DNA of 64,000 nucleotides from CAYMYN01 sp964394665 (GCA_964394665.1 CAYMYN010000001.1:1-64000), one strand, 5' to 3'. Positions 19,864-29,342 are shown, numbered from the stretch's first letter. The notes: generated from the letters alone by a model not told the origin. Numbers and translations are program-made.

Positions 19864-21204
19864 TCAGAACGACGCGTCGAGGACCACCGGGGTCAGGGGC
19901 GTCGCGAGACGCCGGGCATTCGCGAGGTCGCGGAAGAAGGTCTGCAGAAAGAAGCGCTGCCCGTCGACTCCTGGCGGCAGGGTCGGCGCGGTGGCCGGGA
20001 CGGTGAGGATGCCGCCGGCGGGCACGACGCCTTGGAAGGCGAGCGCCCCGAAGGTCCCCGATCCCAGGTGCAGCACGCCACCCGAGGCGACGAGCAGCCT
20101 GAAGTCCGGGACCAGGCTCGCGATCAGGAAGACCCGGTCGCCGGGCTCGCCCTCGAACACGAACTGCATCGGCTGGCCCTCGCGGACCGGGTTCGTGACC
20201 CGGGCCCGGCGGGCCGAGCCCGCGAGGATCGTCTGGGTCGCCCCGCCGTCCAGGATGAGCGGCGCTCCGTCCGGCTCCCAGCAGCCGCCGAGCCCGCCGG
20301 ACAAGGTGCTGCCATGCTGCACGAGTCGGGCTCCACCCGCACCCGACCCCGTGATCTGGACTCCGGCTCCGCCCCATCCGGAGGGTTCGATGCAATCCGC
20401 CCCGGGTCCTCCGTCACCGCCGCGGACCGTGGTTCCCGAGAGGTGCAGGACGACGGGCTCGGGCCCCGACTCGATCGCGAACACGCCGCGACCGCCGTTG
20501 CCCCCCTCGGCAAATCCGCCGAAGGGGATGGTGGCCTGGCCCCCGCCCCGGCCTCCGCCCACATCGCCGGCGTACAGCGAAACGCGCGAGCCTTCGATCA
20601 CCATGCCATCGCCGCCGGGATTGTTCCCGGCCGGGTGATCGTTCAAACCCTGGCCACCCTGGATCACGCAGCGCGCGAAGGTGACGTCCGCGGCTCGGGA
20701 CACGATCGCGGCGCACGCCCCCTCCGGCCAGGGGATCGGACAACTCCAGAATCCCGGAATGCCCGTGGGGCACCAGACCGCATCCGCCCCCTGCACCAGG
20801 CAATCCTCGACGCGCACGGCGCCCAGCGTGTCCGCGATCACCAGGGTCGGGAACGGTGCCCCGTTCAACTTCACTCCGCGCAGATCGAGCCCCGCCAGCA
20901 GCACGGCCTGGCTCGCGAGGAGGTTCAGCACGCGGGTCTCGCCGGTCACGATCGGCAGCGGCGAGCCGTCGCCGACCAACGAGAGGTCCTTCTGCGTGAC
21001 GACGAAGGCCGCGTAGCTCCCGGGCTTGATGAGGACCGTATCCCCGTCGACGGCGGCGTCCACGGCGGCCTGGATCGTCGCGTAAGGACTACCGCCCGCG
21101 GCGTCGACCACCAGCACGTCCCCCGCACCCGCTGCGGGGAGGGTCAGGCCGAGCAAAGCGCCGCAGTACCGAAGCGCAACCCGAAGCGTGGAGAACTGGT
21201 GCAT
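19864..21204 (-). CDS. Secreted right-handed beta-helix protein
   Basis: A 446-residue exported protein with a signal peptide to about residue 27. The body is a parallel beta-helix of the pectate-lyase/NosD type: it begins with the common entry motif YATIQAAVDAAVDGDTVLIKPGSY and goes on with short repeats such as VRVEDCLVQGADAV and VTFARCVIQGGQGL. The glycine-rich middle (GGGRGGGQATIPFGGFAEGGNGG) is typical of planctomycete beta-helix proteins. The C-terminal 110 residues are a beta-rich domain with PGVDGQRFFLQTFF. No catalytic residues can be named. Convergent with clpB. Confidence 0.8.
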   Translation of the reverse strand: MHQFSTLRVALRYCGALLGLTLPAAGAGDVLVVDAAGGSPYATIQAAVDAAVDGDTVLIKPGSYAAFVVTQKDLSLVGDGSPLPIVTGETRVLNLLASQAVLLAGLDLRGVKLNGAPFPTLVIADTLGAVRVEDCLVQGADAVWCPTGIPGFWSCPIPWPEGACAAIVSRAADVTFARCVIQGGQGLNDHPAGNNPGGDGMVIEGSRVSLYAGDVGGGRGGGQATIPFGGFAEGGNGGRGVFAIESGPEPVVLHLSGTTVRGGDGGPGADCIEPSGWGGAGVQITGSGAGGARLVQHGSTLSGGLGGCWEPDGAPLILDGGATQTILAGSARRARVTNPVREGQPMQFVFEGEPGDRVFLIASLVPDFRLLVASGGVLHLGSGTFGALAFQGVVPAGGILTVPATAPTLPPGVDGQRFFLQTFFRDLANARRLATPLTPVVLDASF

Positions 21205-21339
21205 GGCGGATCACCCCCGGATCTCCGCGGACCGACCCGCCGGCCCCCTCGGAGGATCCTCGGGAAAGGTATGCCCAGGGCCCGAACCCCGCAAGCCAAG
21301 CGCGGCCCGCGGCGCCACGGGCTCACTGGCGACAGTCCC

Positions 21340-22512
21340 TCAGGCGGAGAGGCACTGGGCCAGGATGCGCACGTCGTCCTCGAACGAGTCCGGGCCGAGG
21401 GGGCCGAAGGAGAAGCGCATCATCGGGCCCAGCGGACCGTCCTCGCCGCGGCGCGCCATGTCGCACAGGCGACCGGGCAGGATGCCGGCCCGGTGGGCGA
21501 AGAGGCGCTCGTTGAAGCGGTCCCCGGTCAGGCCGTTCGGCAGGCGCGCCCAGTGGTAGAAGCCGCCCTCGCCGGTGAACAACTCGAGGCCGAGGCCCGC
21601 GAGGGCGTCGGCGTAGCGCGCGCGTTGGGAGCCGTAGAAGCGGCTGATCGCGGCGCGCGCCTGGCGCACGCGCTCCGGCTCGAGGAGCTGCGTGACGTAG
21701 AGCTGCGAGGCGCGCGACACGCCGCCCATGCCGAACGAGCTGTAGTTGCGCAGGACCTCGACGTGCTCGCGCGCCGCGACGACCCAGCCGACGCGCATGC
21801 CGGGGACCTGCAGGCCCTTGGTCGCGGCGCCGACGACGAACAGGTTCGTCCCGTCGATGTCGTCCACGTGGGCCAGGGCGCTCGTCGGCTCGGGGGAGAG
21901 GAAGAACTCGTAGGCCTCGTCCAGGAGCGCGCCGCGGCCGGGCCGCGAGTAGTGCTCCACGAGTCGCCGCAGGTCCTCGCCCGTCGTCGCCACCCCCGTC
22001 GGATTGCAGGGGTTGCTCTTCACCAAGAAGACGCCGTCCTGCCGCGGGTGATCGGTGAACGTGGGGCGGAAACGGTTGCCCTCGTGGCTGGGGATCAGGA
22101 CGTGCGGGCGACGCAGGACCTTCAAGAGGTCGTAGTAGGGCGTGTACTCGGTCTCCTCGATCGCGACGGTGACGTCCTCGAGCAAGAAGGCCAGGATGGC
22201 GAAGATCGCCGGACGGCCGCCGGCGAACACGGCCACGTTCTCGGGCGAGAGGCGCGCGCCGTAGAACCCGTTGTAGTAGTCCGCGATCGCCTGGCGCAGC
22301 GCAGGCTGCCCATCGGCCTTGGGGTACATACGATCGACGGCCGTGATCGCGATCGTGTCGGGCAAGGGCGGACCGCCCGGCACCGGGGTCGTGAGCGGAA
22401 AACCCTGCGCCCACGGATGGGTCCCGGGGTCGCCCATGTAGCTCTCGGTGGCCGCGGCGAAGCGGAACAGGGTCTCGTAGACCCCCATGGGAGGAAACTG
22501 GCGCAGGATCAC
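21340..22512 (-). CDS. PLP-dependent class I/II aminotransferase
   Basis: A 390-residue fold-type I aminotransferase. The PLP-binding lysine is K232 in VGAATKGLQVPGMRVGW; the substrate-binding NPCNPTG is at residues 167-173; the aspartate pairing with the pyridine nitrogen is D198 in LLDEAYEFF. The core resembles aspartate/aromatic aminotransferases, but the substrate is not clear. The start used is GTG; a later ATG (at 22488) would remove 8 residues and is equally possible, because neither has a clear ribosome-binding site. It is divergent from the DUF442-type gene with 129 bases between. Confidence 0.88.
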   Translation of the reverse strand: MILRQFPPMGVYETLFRFAAATESYMGDPGTHPWAQGFPLTTPVPGGPPLPDTIAITAVDRMYPKADGQPALRQAIADYYNGFYGARLSPENVAVFAGGRPAIFAILAFLLEDVTVAIEETEYTPYYDLLKVLRRPHVLIPSHEGNRFRPTFTDHPRQDGVFLVKSNPCNPTGVATTGEDLRRLVEHYSRPGRGALLDEAYEFFLSPEPTSALAHVDDIDGTNLFVVGAATKGLQVPGMRVGWVVAAREHVEVLRNYSSFGMGGVSRASQLYVTQLLEPERVRQARAAISRFYGSQRARYADALAGLGLELFTGEGGFYHWARLPNGLTGDRFNERLFAHRAGILPGRLCDMARRGEDGPLGPMMRFSFGPLGPDSFEDDVRILAQCLSA

Positions 22513-22641
22513 GGGCGGGAGGGGAGCGGCCGGATGGGGGGTTCGCGCGGCTCGCGCGGGTCGGCTGCGCCCGCGTCCGCACGCGGCGGCTCGGGGAAGT
22601 CCCGCCGCGGATAGACTGGGCGCGGTTCAGAGGTTGCCGCC

Positions 22642-23172
22642 ATGCGAAACTCACTGCTGCTCGTCGCCGTCCTGTCGTTCGTCGCCTGCTCCCAGGAAGC
22701 GACGGACCCTGTCCCGCGCCCGGCCGAGGAATTGGGCGTGCTGAACCTCGTGCGCCTCGACGAACACCTGCTCTCCGCGGGACAGCCCACGCCGGAGCAA
22801 CTGGCGGAGCTGCGCGCGCTCGGGATCGAGCGCTTCATCCACCTGCGGCCGGCGAACGAGGAGGGCACGGGCTGGGAGGAGGCCCGGGCGCGGGAGTTGG
22901 GCCTGATCTTCCAACGCATCCCGATCGCGGGGCCCGAGGATCTGACCCTCGACAACGCGCGGACGCTGCACGAGGCGCTCGCCGAGGCTGGCACCGACGA
23001 CGTCTTCCTCGCCTGCTCGACCGCGAACCGCGTCGGCGGGCTGCTCGCGCTGCGCGCCTTCCACATCCAGGGCACGAGCGCCGAGGAGGCCCTGGCGCTC
23101 GGCAAGCGCGCCGGACTCACGCGCGCGGAACCGGCCGTGCGTCAGTCCCTCGGCTTGCCCGAGAAACCCTGA
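22642..23172 (+). CDS. DUF442-type phosphatase-like lipoprotein
   Basis: A 176-residue predicted lipoprotein with lipobox FVAC (lipidated C16). The mature part resembles the beta-lactamase-hydrolase-like (DUF442) branch of the dual-specificity phosphatase fold: LSAGQPTPEQLAELRALG, FIHLRP, and the signature CSTANRVGG with the candidate nucleophile C125 and R130. The spacing cysteine-four-arginine is that of the DUF442 branch rather than the CX5R of protein tyrosine phosphatases. Location on a membrane is uncommon for this family. The real substrate is not known. TAGACT lies 24 bases upstream of the ATG. Confidence 0.8.
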   Translation: MRNSLLLVAVLSFVACSQEATDPVPRPAEELGVLNLVRLDEHLLSAGQPTPEQLAELRALGIERFIHLRPANEEGTGWEEARARELGLIFQRIPIAGPEDLTLDNARTLHEALAEAGTDDVFLACSTANRVGGLLALRAFHIQGTSAEEALALGKRAGLTRAEPAVRQSLGLPEKP

Positions 23173-23187
23173 AGCACGCGCCGGCCC

Positions 23188-24576
23188 TCAGTTCCAGGCC
23201 ATGAAGGTCGCCGGTGGGATCAAGAGCAGCATCGCGGCCAGGCTCAGGATCAGCACCAAGGGCAGGATGAAGCGGAACCAGCGGCCGTAGGGGATGCGCG
23301 CGATGGCGAGCAGCCCCATCAGCAATCCGCTGGTCGGGATGATCATGTTCGTGATGCCGTCGCCGAGCTGGTAGGCCAGCACGGCGGTCTGGCGCGAGAT
23401 GCCGAGCAGATCGCTCAAGGGCGCCATGATGGGCATCGTCAGCGCCGCCTGGCCCGAGCCCGAGGGCACGAAGAGGTTCAGCCCGCTCTGCGTCAGGAAC
23501 ATGGCCTGCACCGAGAGGTACCCCGGCAGGTCCCCGACCGCCTGCCCCATGGCGTGCAGCATCGTGTCGACGATGCGGCCGTCCTCGGCGACGACCAACA
23601 GGCTGCGCGCGAAGCCGATCAGGATCGCGGGGACGAGCATGTCCCGACAACCCTCGTAGAAGGCGTCCACCGTGCCCTGCACCGAGAGGCGATGCACGAG
23701 GGCAGCGGCGCAGGCCAGCGCCAGGAAGAGCGCGCTGATCTCGGTGATGTACCAATCCAACCGCGTCGTCCCGATCACGAGCGCCGCGAGCGTCAACCCG
23801 ATCAACGCCAGGATCACGCTGCGCGGGCCGTCCAGGGGCCATTCGCCGGCGCGGATCGGATCGGCCTCCCCTTCCTGCGCCGCAGCGAGAGCGAGGCCGC
23901 GCGCGGGATCCCGTTCGAGCCGCAGCGCATAGAACATCACGAAGCCGATCCCGATCGCTGTGAAGAGCCCCCACACGATCATTCGGTACCCCATGCCGCT
24001 GAAGATCGGCAGTTCGGCGATGCCCTGCGCGATGCCCACCGTGAAGGGGTTGGCGAAGGCCCCGGCGAAGCCGACCTGGGTGCCGACGAAGGGGATCGCC
24101 AGGCCGACGAGCGGGTCGTAGCCCAGCGATCGCGCCAGCGGGATGGTGATCAGCACGAAGGCCAACGTCTCCTCGGCCATCCCGAAGGTCGCGCCACCGA
24201 GCGAGAAGCACACCATCAAGAGCGGGATCAGAGCGTGGCGCGCGCGCGGGTGACGGCCCACCGCGGCCACGGCCGCGCACAGGCCGGCGTGGATCGCGCC
24301 GGTCCGGTTCAGCACCGCGAAGGACCCCCCGATGAAGAACACGAAGGCGATGATCTCGGCCGCGGCCACGAAGCCGCGCAGGGGCGCCGTGAACAGGGCC
24401 CACGGCATCTGGGGCGCCGCCTCGACCTGGGAGTAGGAACCCGGCCGCACGACCATGCGCCCCGCGAGTTCGTAACGCTCGTAGGCCCCGGCGGGGACCA
24501 GCCAGGTCAGCGCCATCACGAGCGCGAGCAGGCACAGCATCACGACCAGCGTGTCGGGCAGTTTGCGCATGGGCAT
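23188..24576 (-). CDS. YfcC-family membrane transporter
   Basis: A 462-residue integral membrane protein with about 12 hydrophobic segments, of the YfcC/DcuC-like branch of the ion transporter superfamily. Family-like features are WLVPAGAYER near the N-terminus, VFFIGGSFAVLNRTGAI, AEETLAF, FAGAFANPFTVGIAQGIAELP, and the second-half SGLNLFVPSGSGQAALTMPIMAPL. Members are annotated as transporters of dicarboxylates, amino acids or short peptides; the substrate here is not known. The ATG given is one of two close ones (the other is 6 bases downstream). Convergent with the DUF442-type gene, 15 bases apart. Confidence 0.85.
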   Translation of the reverse strand: MPMRKLPDTLVVMLCLLALVMALTWLVPAGAYERYELAGRMVVRPGSYSQVEAAPQMPWALFTAPLRGFVAAAEIIAFVFFIGGSFAVLNRTGAIHAGLCAAVAAVGRHPRARHALIPLLMVCFSLGGATFGMAEETLAFVLITIPLARSLGYDPLVGLAIPFVGTQVGFAGAFANPFTVGIAQGIAELPIFSGMGYRMIVWGLFTAIGIGFVMFYALRLERDPARGLALAAAQEGEADPIRAGEWPLDGPRSVILALIGLTLAALVIGTTRLDWYITEISALFLALACAAALVHRLSVQGTVDAFYEGCRDMLVPAILIGFARSLLVVAEDGRIVDTMLHAMGQAVGDLPGYLSVQAMFLTQSGLNLFVPSGSGQAALTMPIMAPLSDLLGISRQTAVLAYQLGDGITNMIIPTSGLLMGLLAIARIPYGRWFRFILPLVLILSLAAMLLLIPPATFMAWN

Positions 24577-24626
24577 CGGTTCCGGCTGAGGGCACGGGCG
24601 CAGGACCATACCCCGGCCACCGGTCG

Positions 24627-24643
24627 CGCACGAGCCTCGTGCG
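24627..24643 (-). terminator. Hairpin after the second SGNH paralogue
   Basis: CGCACGA and TCGTGCG form a perfect 7-bp stem with a three-base loop, 3 bases after the stop codon of the SGNH gene. No T-tract. Confidence 0.35.
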
Positions 24644-24646
24644 GTC

Positions 24647-25873
24647 TCAGCGAGTGCGTTCGAGGTACGGCACGAGGTGCGGCAGGAGCTCGCGCGCGAC
24701 CAGCTCGTGGCCGTGCGTGTCGAGGTGGTGGTCGGAGCGCCAGTACGCGCGGCGATCGCTCGCCCGCAGGGCGGGGCGCAGGTCCACGACCGCGATCCCC
24801 TCCGCGGCCACGGCCTCCATCCAGCGCTCCGCCAAGCGATCGGTCGTGGTCAAGGCTTCGGGGCCGTAGCCCAGGATCGCGAGCAGGGCCTCGATGTCCT
24901 CCCGCATGTCCTGGGGTCGGACGTCGTGCATGGGCGGCAGATAGGCGACGAGCAGCGCCACGCCGCTCGCCTGCGCGACGGTTCGCAGCGCGAGGGTCGC
25001 CCGCACGGCACCGTCGAACGCCAGCTCGGCGCTGCGCGGCGACTCCACGAAGCGCATGAGCTGTTGGAAACCCTGGGAGACCGCGCCTTGGTTGCGAGAG
25101 GCCAGATTGCGCAGGCTCTCGCCCGCCGCACGCCCGGGGAACTCGAGCAACACGCGCTCGAAGTAGGCGTGGATCGGCAGGATGCCGAGGAAGTCGTTCC
25201 CGCCGTACACGACGGCCACGAAGACGTCCGGCTCCAGGGCCAGGCTGCGCTCGAGGAAACCCAGGTAGTTGTAGAAGTCGTAGCCCCCCGAGGAGCCGTT
25301 CAGCACCTCGACCGACTCCGGCGCGTCGAGGTCCCCGAGCGCGCGTTCGAGCACCGCGCTGGCGGTCTCGCGGTAGGGCACGACGCCCTCGAGGTGCGAG
25401 TCGCCGCACAGGATCACCCGCAGGCGCGGCGGCGGGTCGCGCGGCTCGCGCGGATTGCGGAAACTGCCCGTCACGTAGCGCACGTTCCAGACCTTGGCCG
25501 GGTGCTCGTCCCAGTGGATCGGGGCGTTGAAGCCCGGCGCGTTGACGAAGAACGCCTGCGGGCAGAACACCTTGCGCGGGTTCTCGCGTCCGCGATCGCG
25601 CGCCAGGGCTGGGTAGAAGGTCGCGGCGAGCTCCTCCCCGATCGGCTCGCGCGCCAGCTCTCGCCAGGGTGCGCCATGGGTCGCGGCCGGACGGGGCGGC
25701 GCCTGCGCGGCGCGTTCGCTCAGGATGCGCATCAATCGCGCCCGGGTGTCGACGAACTGCACGCTGTGCTGACGTCGCTGGTGCAACCACGCCCCGAAGG
25801 CGAGCAGACACAGGGCCGCGCCGACCCCCAACGACGAGGCGATCCGCAGCAGCCGGCGCGGAGCCACGCTCAT
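24647..25873 (-). CDS. Membrane-anchored SGNH-hydrolase-like protein, second of a coupled pair
   Basis: A 408-residue protein with one N-terminal transmembrane helix (about residues 10-30) and an exported SGNH-like domain. The motif GDSHLEGVVP is at residues 157-166. The block EVLNGSSGGYDFYNYLG and VYGGNDFLGILP provide the Gly/Asn parts of the SGNH site, and SDHHLDTHGHELVA near the C-terminus carries the Asp/His block. It is a clear paralogue of the gene just before it: the same order GDSH, EVLN, GGYDFYNYLG, VYGGNDF and YLPP is kept. Its ATG overlaps the TGA of that gene (ATGA), so the two are translationally coupled. The substrate is not known. Confidence 0.82.
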   Translation of the reverse strand: MSVAPRRLLRIASSLGVGAALCLLAFGAWLHQRRQHSVQFVDTRARLMRILSERAAQAPPRPAATHGAPWRELAREPIGEELAATFYPALARDRGRENPRKVFCPQAFFVNAPGFNAPIHWDEHPAKVWNVRYVTGSFRNPREPRDPPPRLRVILCGDSHLEGVVPYRETASAVLERALGDLDAPESVEVLNGSSGGYDFYNYLGFLERSLALEPDVFVAVVYGGNDFLGILPIHAYFERVLLEFPGRAAGESLRNLASRNQGAVSQGFQQLMRFVESPRSAELAFDGAVRATLALRTVAQASGVALLVAYLPPMHDVRPQDMREDIEALLAILGYGPEALTTTDRLAERWMEAVAAEGIAVVDLRPALRASDRRAYWRSDHHLDTHGHELVARELLPHLVPYLERTR

Positions 25874-27066
25874 TGCTCCCGCGCGAGACGCTCGAACAGC
25901 GCCCGCGCCGCGACCTCGTGGCCGCGCGTCGCCAGGTGGTGGTCGACGAGCCAGTAGAGCGGGCCCGGAGCGGCGCGCAGCGCGGGTCGCAGGTCGAGGG
26001 TTTCGATGCCGCGGCTCTCGAGCGCGGCGAGGAAGCCGTCGGCGAGCCGCTCGGTCGAGGCGATGTCGTCGGGCGTCAGGGCCAGGATCTGCTCGACCAG
26101 GTCGAGGCCCTCCTCGACGCGCGCGCGCTCGACGTCCGCGATCGGCGGCAGATACGCGCACAGGAAGCGGATCCCGTGCTCGGCGGCCAGGCGCGCGGTG
26201 GCCGCGACGACCTCGACCGAACCCTCGAGCGCCGACTCGAGCGCGCCGCGCGCGCGCGCGAAGTAGCCGACCTGGTGGTAGCCCTGGGAGATCGCTTGGC
26301 CGTACATGCGCCGGGCGAGCTCGAGATCGTTCGACCAGCCCTCCCCGGCGCTCGGCAACTCGCGACCCTGGAAGTAGAGGTGCAAGGGCAGGAAGCCGGC
26401 GAAGTCGTTGCCGCCGTAGACGATCACCACGTAGACATGGGGCGCGAGGTCGAGGTTGCGCTCGAGCACGCCCAGGTAGTTGTAGAAGTCGTAGCCGCCG
26501 CGGGCGGCGTTCAGGACCTCGACCGCGCGGCCGCCGAGGTGCTCGGCGAGCAACGCCTCGAGGCGCGCGGTCAAGGTCTCCTCCACGGGCACGACGCCCT
26601 CGACGTGGGAGTCACCTGCGACCAGCACGCGCAGGTCCGGCCGGCGCGCGGCGAGCTCGCCCTCGCGCCGCAACCCACGCGCGTCGGTGCGGATCGGCCA
26701 TCCGCCGCGGGGATGCTCGCGGAAGGTGCGTTGGGCCTCGAAGTGCGAACTCGAGACGAAGTAGGCCCGCGGGTCGTAGACGTTGCGCGGACCCTCGCCG
26801 AGGGCGGGGTAGAAGCGGCGCGCGAGGTCCTCGTCGAGCGGCGGCCGCAGAAGTGGATCCAGTAGCCCCGACGCCCCACCGCCGGATTCGCGGGCGCGTT
26901 CGCCGAGCAGTTCGCGCAGATCGCCGCCGGAGTCGACCAAGCGCACGCCCTCGCCGTCCGCGCGGGCGCGCTGCGCCTTGGCGAAGGCCCAGATGCCGAC
27001 CCCGCCCACGAGCAGGATCAGCGCGCTGACGAGGACCTTGGGGGCCGGCATGCGGAGCGGCAGCAT
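25870..27066 (-). CDS. Membrane-anchored SGNH-hydrolase-like protein, first of a coupled pair
   Basis: A 398-residue protein of the same build as its downstream neighbour: a transmembrane helix at about residues 11-28 and an exported SGNH-like domain with GDSHVEGVVP at 151-160, EVLNAARGGYDFYNYLG, VYGGNDFAGFLP, and VDHHLATRGHEVAA at the C-terminus. The start given is the first ATG that precedes the membrane helix; a second ATG 15 bases inside is possible. It follows the aromatic-pathway fusion gene after 17 bases and may be on its transcript, though a functional link is not obvious. GDSH in place of the common GDSL is shared by both paralogues. Confidence 0.82.
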   Translation of the reverse strand: MLPLRMPAPKVLVSALILLVGGVGIWAFAKAQRARADGEGVRLVDSGGDLRELLGERARESGGGASGLLDPLLRPPLDEDLARRFYPALGEGPRNVYDPRAYFVSSSHFEAQRTFREHPRGGWPIRTDARGLRREGELAARRPDLRVLVAGDSHVEGVVPVEETLTARLEALLAEHLGGRAVEVLNAARGGYDFYNYLGVLERNLDLAPHVYVVIVYGGNDFAGFLPLHLYFQGRELPSAGEGWSNDLELARRMYGQAISQGYHQVGYFARARGALESALEGSVEVVAATARLAAEHGIRFLCAYLPPIADVERARVEEGLDLVEQILALTPDDIASTERLADGFLAALESRGIETLDLRPALRAAPGPLYWLVDHHLATRGHEVAARALFERLAREQ

Positions 27067-27083
27067 ACCGCCCCGAGGCGTAA

Positions 27084-29213
27084 TCAGAGCGTGCGGCCCA
27101 TGGCGCGCACGACCGGCCGCAGGGCGCCCATCAGGCGCTCGAAGTCCTGGGCGTCGAGGGCTTGCTCCTTGTCCGACAGGGCGACCGAGGGATCGGGATG
27201 GACCTCGACGATCAGGCCGTCCGCGCCCGCGGCCGCGGCCGCCAGGGCCAGGGGCTGCACCAGGTGGCGCACACCGGCGGCGTGCGAGGGGTCGACGAGG
27301 ATCGGCAGGTGGGTGCGCTCGCGCAGCACCGGCACCGCGCTGACGTCGAGCGTGCTGCGCGTCGCCGTCTCGAAGGTGCGGATGCCGCGCTCGCACAGGA
27401 TCACGCGGTGGTTGCCGCCGGCGAGCACGTACTCGGCCGCGCACAGCAGCTCCTCGATCGTCGCGCTCATGCCGCGCTTGAGGAGCACCGGCCGATCGGT
27501 TGTGCCCAGCGCCTTGAGCAAGGCGAAGTTCTGCATGTTGCGCGCGCCGACCTGGAGCATGTGGGCCTGGCGCGCGACGGGCTCGACGTCCTCCGGGCGC
27601 AGGACCTCGGTCACGACCGGCAGCTCGTAGGCGCGGCCGGCCTCGACCAGGAGGTCGAGGCCCTCGAAACCCAGACCCTGGAAGGCGTAGGGGTGGGTGC
27701 GCGGCTTGAACGCGCCGCCGCGCAGGATGCGCGCTCCGCCGGCGCGCACGATCGCGGCCGCCTCGTGCACCTGGGTGCGCGACTCCACCGAGCAGGGCCC
27801 GGCGATCATCACGAACGCCGCGGCGCCGATCTCGACGTCGCCGACGCGCACCGTGGTGCGCCGCCCGTCGGGACGGCGCGCGACGAGCTTCGCCGGCCCG
27901 CTGCTCTTGGGCACGGCGCAGACCTTGGGCGCAGGTTCGGCCTGCGCCAGGGGCGCGCCATCGGCACTACCGTTCGTAGCGACCTCCAGCGCGTCGCCGT
28001 TGACGGCCCGCACGCCACCGGCGAGGGCCGCCAGGTCGAGCTCGGGCTCGCCGACGCGGCGCGGGTAACAACCCAACACCTTCAGGCGACTGGTGTGGGA
28101 ACGCAGCGCGTCCAGGGCCTCCTGCACGCGCCCCTCGTCGGTCGAACCCTCGAAGTCGACGTAGAACAGGTACTCCCAGGGCGAGCGCGGCACGGGCCGA
28201 CTCTCGAGCTTGGTCAGGTTGAGCCCCCGGTCCCCGAGCACCTTCAGGCACTCCAACAGCGCGCCCGGCCGGTGGTTCACGGCGAGCAACAACGAGATCT
28301 TGGCCGGCTGGCGCGGATCGAGCCGCTCGGGAGCGCGCGCGAGCAGCACGAAACGCGTCAGGTTCTCGCGTTGGTCGGAGATCTCGCGCCGCAGGACCTC
28401 GAGGCCGTAGTGCTGCGCGGCTTCCTCGCTGGCGATGGCGCCGATGTGGCGCGCGGCCTCGACCGGGATCGACTGGGCCGCGCCGGCGGTGTCGTGCCAG
28501 CTCTCGGTGCGCACGCCGACCAGGCCCTCGAGGAATCGCTGGCACTGCTGCAGGGCGACCGGGTGCGAGCGCACGAAGCGCAGGTCCTCGAGGCGCGTGC
28601 CGGGCAAGCCGAGCAGGCAGTGCTCGACCGGCCAGGCCTCCTCACCGACGATCGAGAGCGAACGTTCGGCGAGCAGGTCGTAGACCTCGTTGATGCTGCC
28701 GGCGATCGTGTTCTCGATCGGCAGCAGGGCGTGGGAGAGCTCGCCCGCTTCGAGCGCGTCGACGACGGAGCGGAAGTCGCGGAAACCGACGCGCTCGAGC
28801 CCGGTGGACTCGCGCGCGGCGAAGATCTTGGTCAGCGTCAAGTCGCTGTAGCAGGCCGGCACCCCCTGGTACCCCACGCGGAGGCGCGGGCGCAGGGCGG
28901 GTTGCTCGGGGCCTTCGAGCTGGCGTTCCTGCTCGCGCCGCGACCAGTTCAAGATCTCGCGCAGCACGCGCCCGGCGAAGTAGGGCGACATGCCCAGGGT
29001 CGCGGCCTCGCGCGCCCAGACCTCGAAGAGCTCGCGCTCGCGGCGGTCGTCGCGCAGGGGCGTGGCCCGGTCGTCGCGCTTGAGGCGCCCGATCCCGGCG
29101 ACCGCCTGCATGCGCTGGGCGAGCTGCACCAGGAGGTCCCGGTCGAGTTGGTCGATGCGTTGGCGCAGACCCGCGAGCGGGTCGGTGGAGAGCGGTTCGC
29201 GGTGGTCGGACAT
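27084..29213 (-). CDS. Chorismate mutase / prephenate dehydratase / ACT / DAHP synthase fusion
   Basis: A 709-residue multifunctional enzyme of the aromatic pathway. Residues about 10-95 are an AroQ-type chorismate mutase (LRQRIDQLDRDLLVQLAQRM). Residues about 110-292 are prephenate dehydratase, with LPIENTIAGSINEVYDLL and the catalytic TRF at 286-288. Residues about 303-385 are an ACT domain with the phenylalanine-binding GALL and ESRP motifs. A linker of about 65 residues leads to a class I-beta DAHP synthase (about 465-705): MIAGPCSVES at 469-478, GGAFKPRT near 499-506, LLKRGMS, and LVDPSHAAG. One chain thus holds the first step of the shikimate pathway and two steps of the phenylalanine branch, with a feedback domain between. 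The ATG has no clear ribosome-binding site. Confidence 0.93.
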   Translation of the reverse strand: MSDHREPLSTDPLAGLRQRIDQLDRDLLVQLAQRMQAVAGIGRLKRDDRATPLRDDRRERELFEVWAREAATLGMSPYFAGRVLREILNWSRREQERQLEGPEQPALRPRLRVGYQGVPACYSDLTLTKIFAARESTGLERVGFRDFRSVVDALEAGELSHALLPIENTIAGSINEVYDLLAERSLSIVGEEAWPVEHCLLGLPGTRLEDLRFVRSHPVALQQCQRFLEGLVGVRTESWHDTAGAAQSIPVEAARHIGAIASEEAAQHYGLEVLRREISDQRENLTRFVLLARAPERLDPRQPAKISLLLAVNHRPGALLECLKVLGDRGLNLTKLESRPVPRSPWEYLFYVDFEGSTDEGRVQEALDALRSHTSRLKVLGCYPRRVGEPELDLAALAGGVRAVNGDALEVATNGSADGAPLAQAEPAPKVCAVPKSSGPAKLVARRPDGRRTTVRVGDVEIGAAAFVMIAGPCSVESRTQVHEAAAIVRAGGARILRGGAFKPRTHPYAFQGLGFEGLDLLVEAGRAYELPVVTEVLRPEDVEPVARQAHMLQVGARNMQNFALLKALGTTDRPVLLKRGMSATIEELLCAAEYVLAGGNHRVILCERGIRTFETATRSTLDVSAVPVLRERTHLPILVDPSHAAGVRHLVQPLALAAAAAGADGLIVEVHPDPSVALSDKEQALDAQDFERLMGALRPVVRAMGRTL

Positions 29214-29342
29214 GCGGCCTCGTTCGGGACCCGGACCCGGCCCGCGGTGCGCCCGGGAGGGGCGCGGCGACGGCCTGGAAATCGTCCCCAGGGGCAAGGC
29301 TATCCCGCCGCCGGGGGCGCGGTCGGAGGGCGGCGGAGCCTG

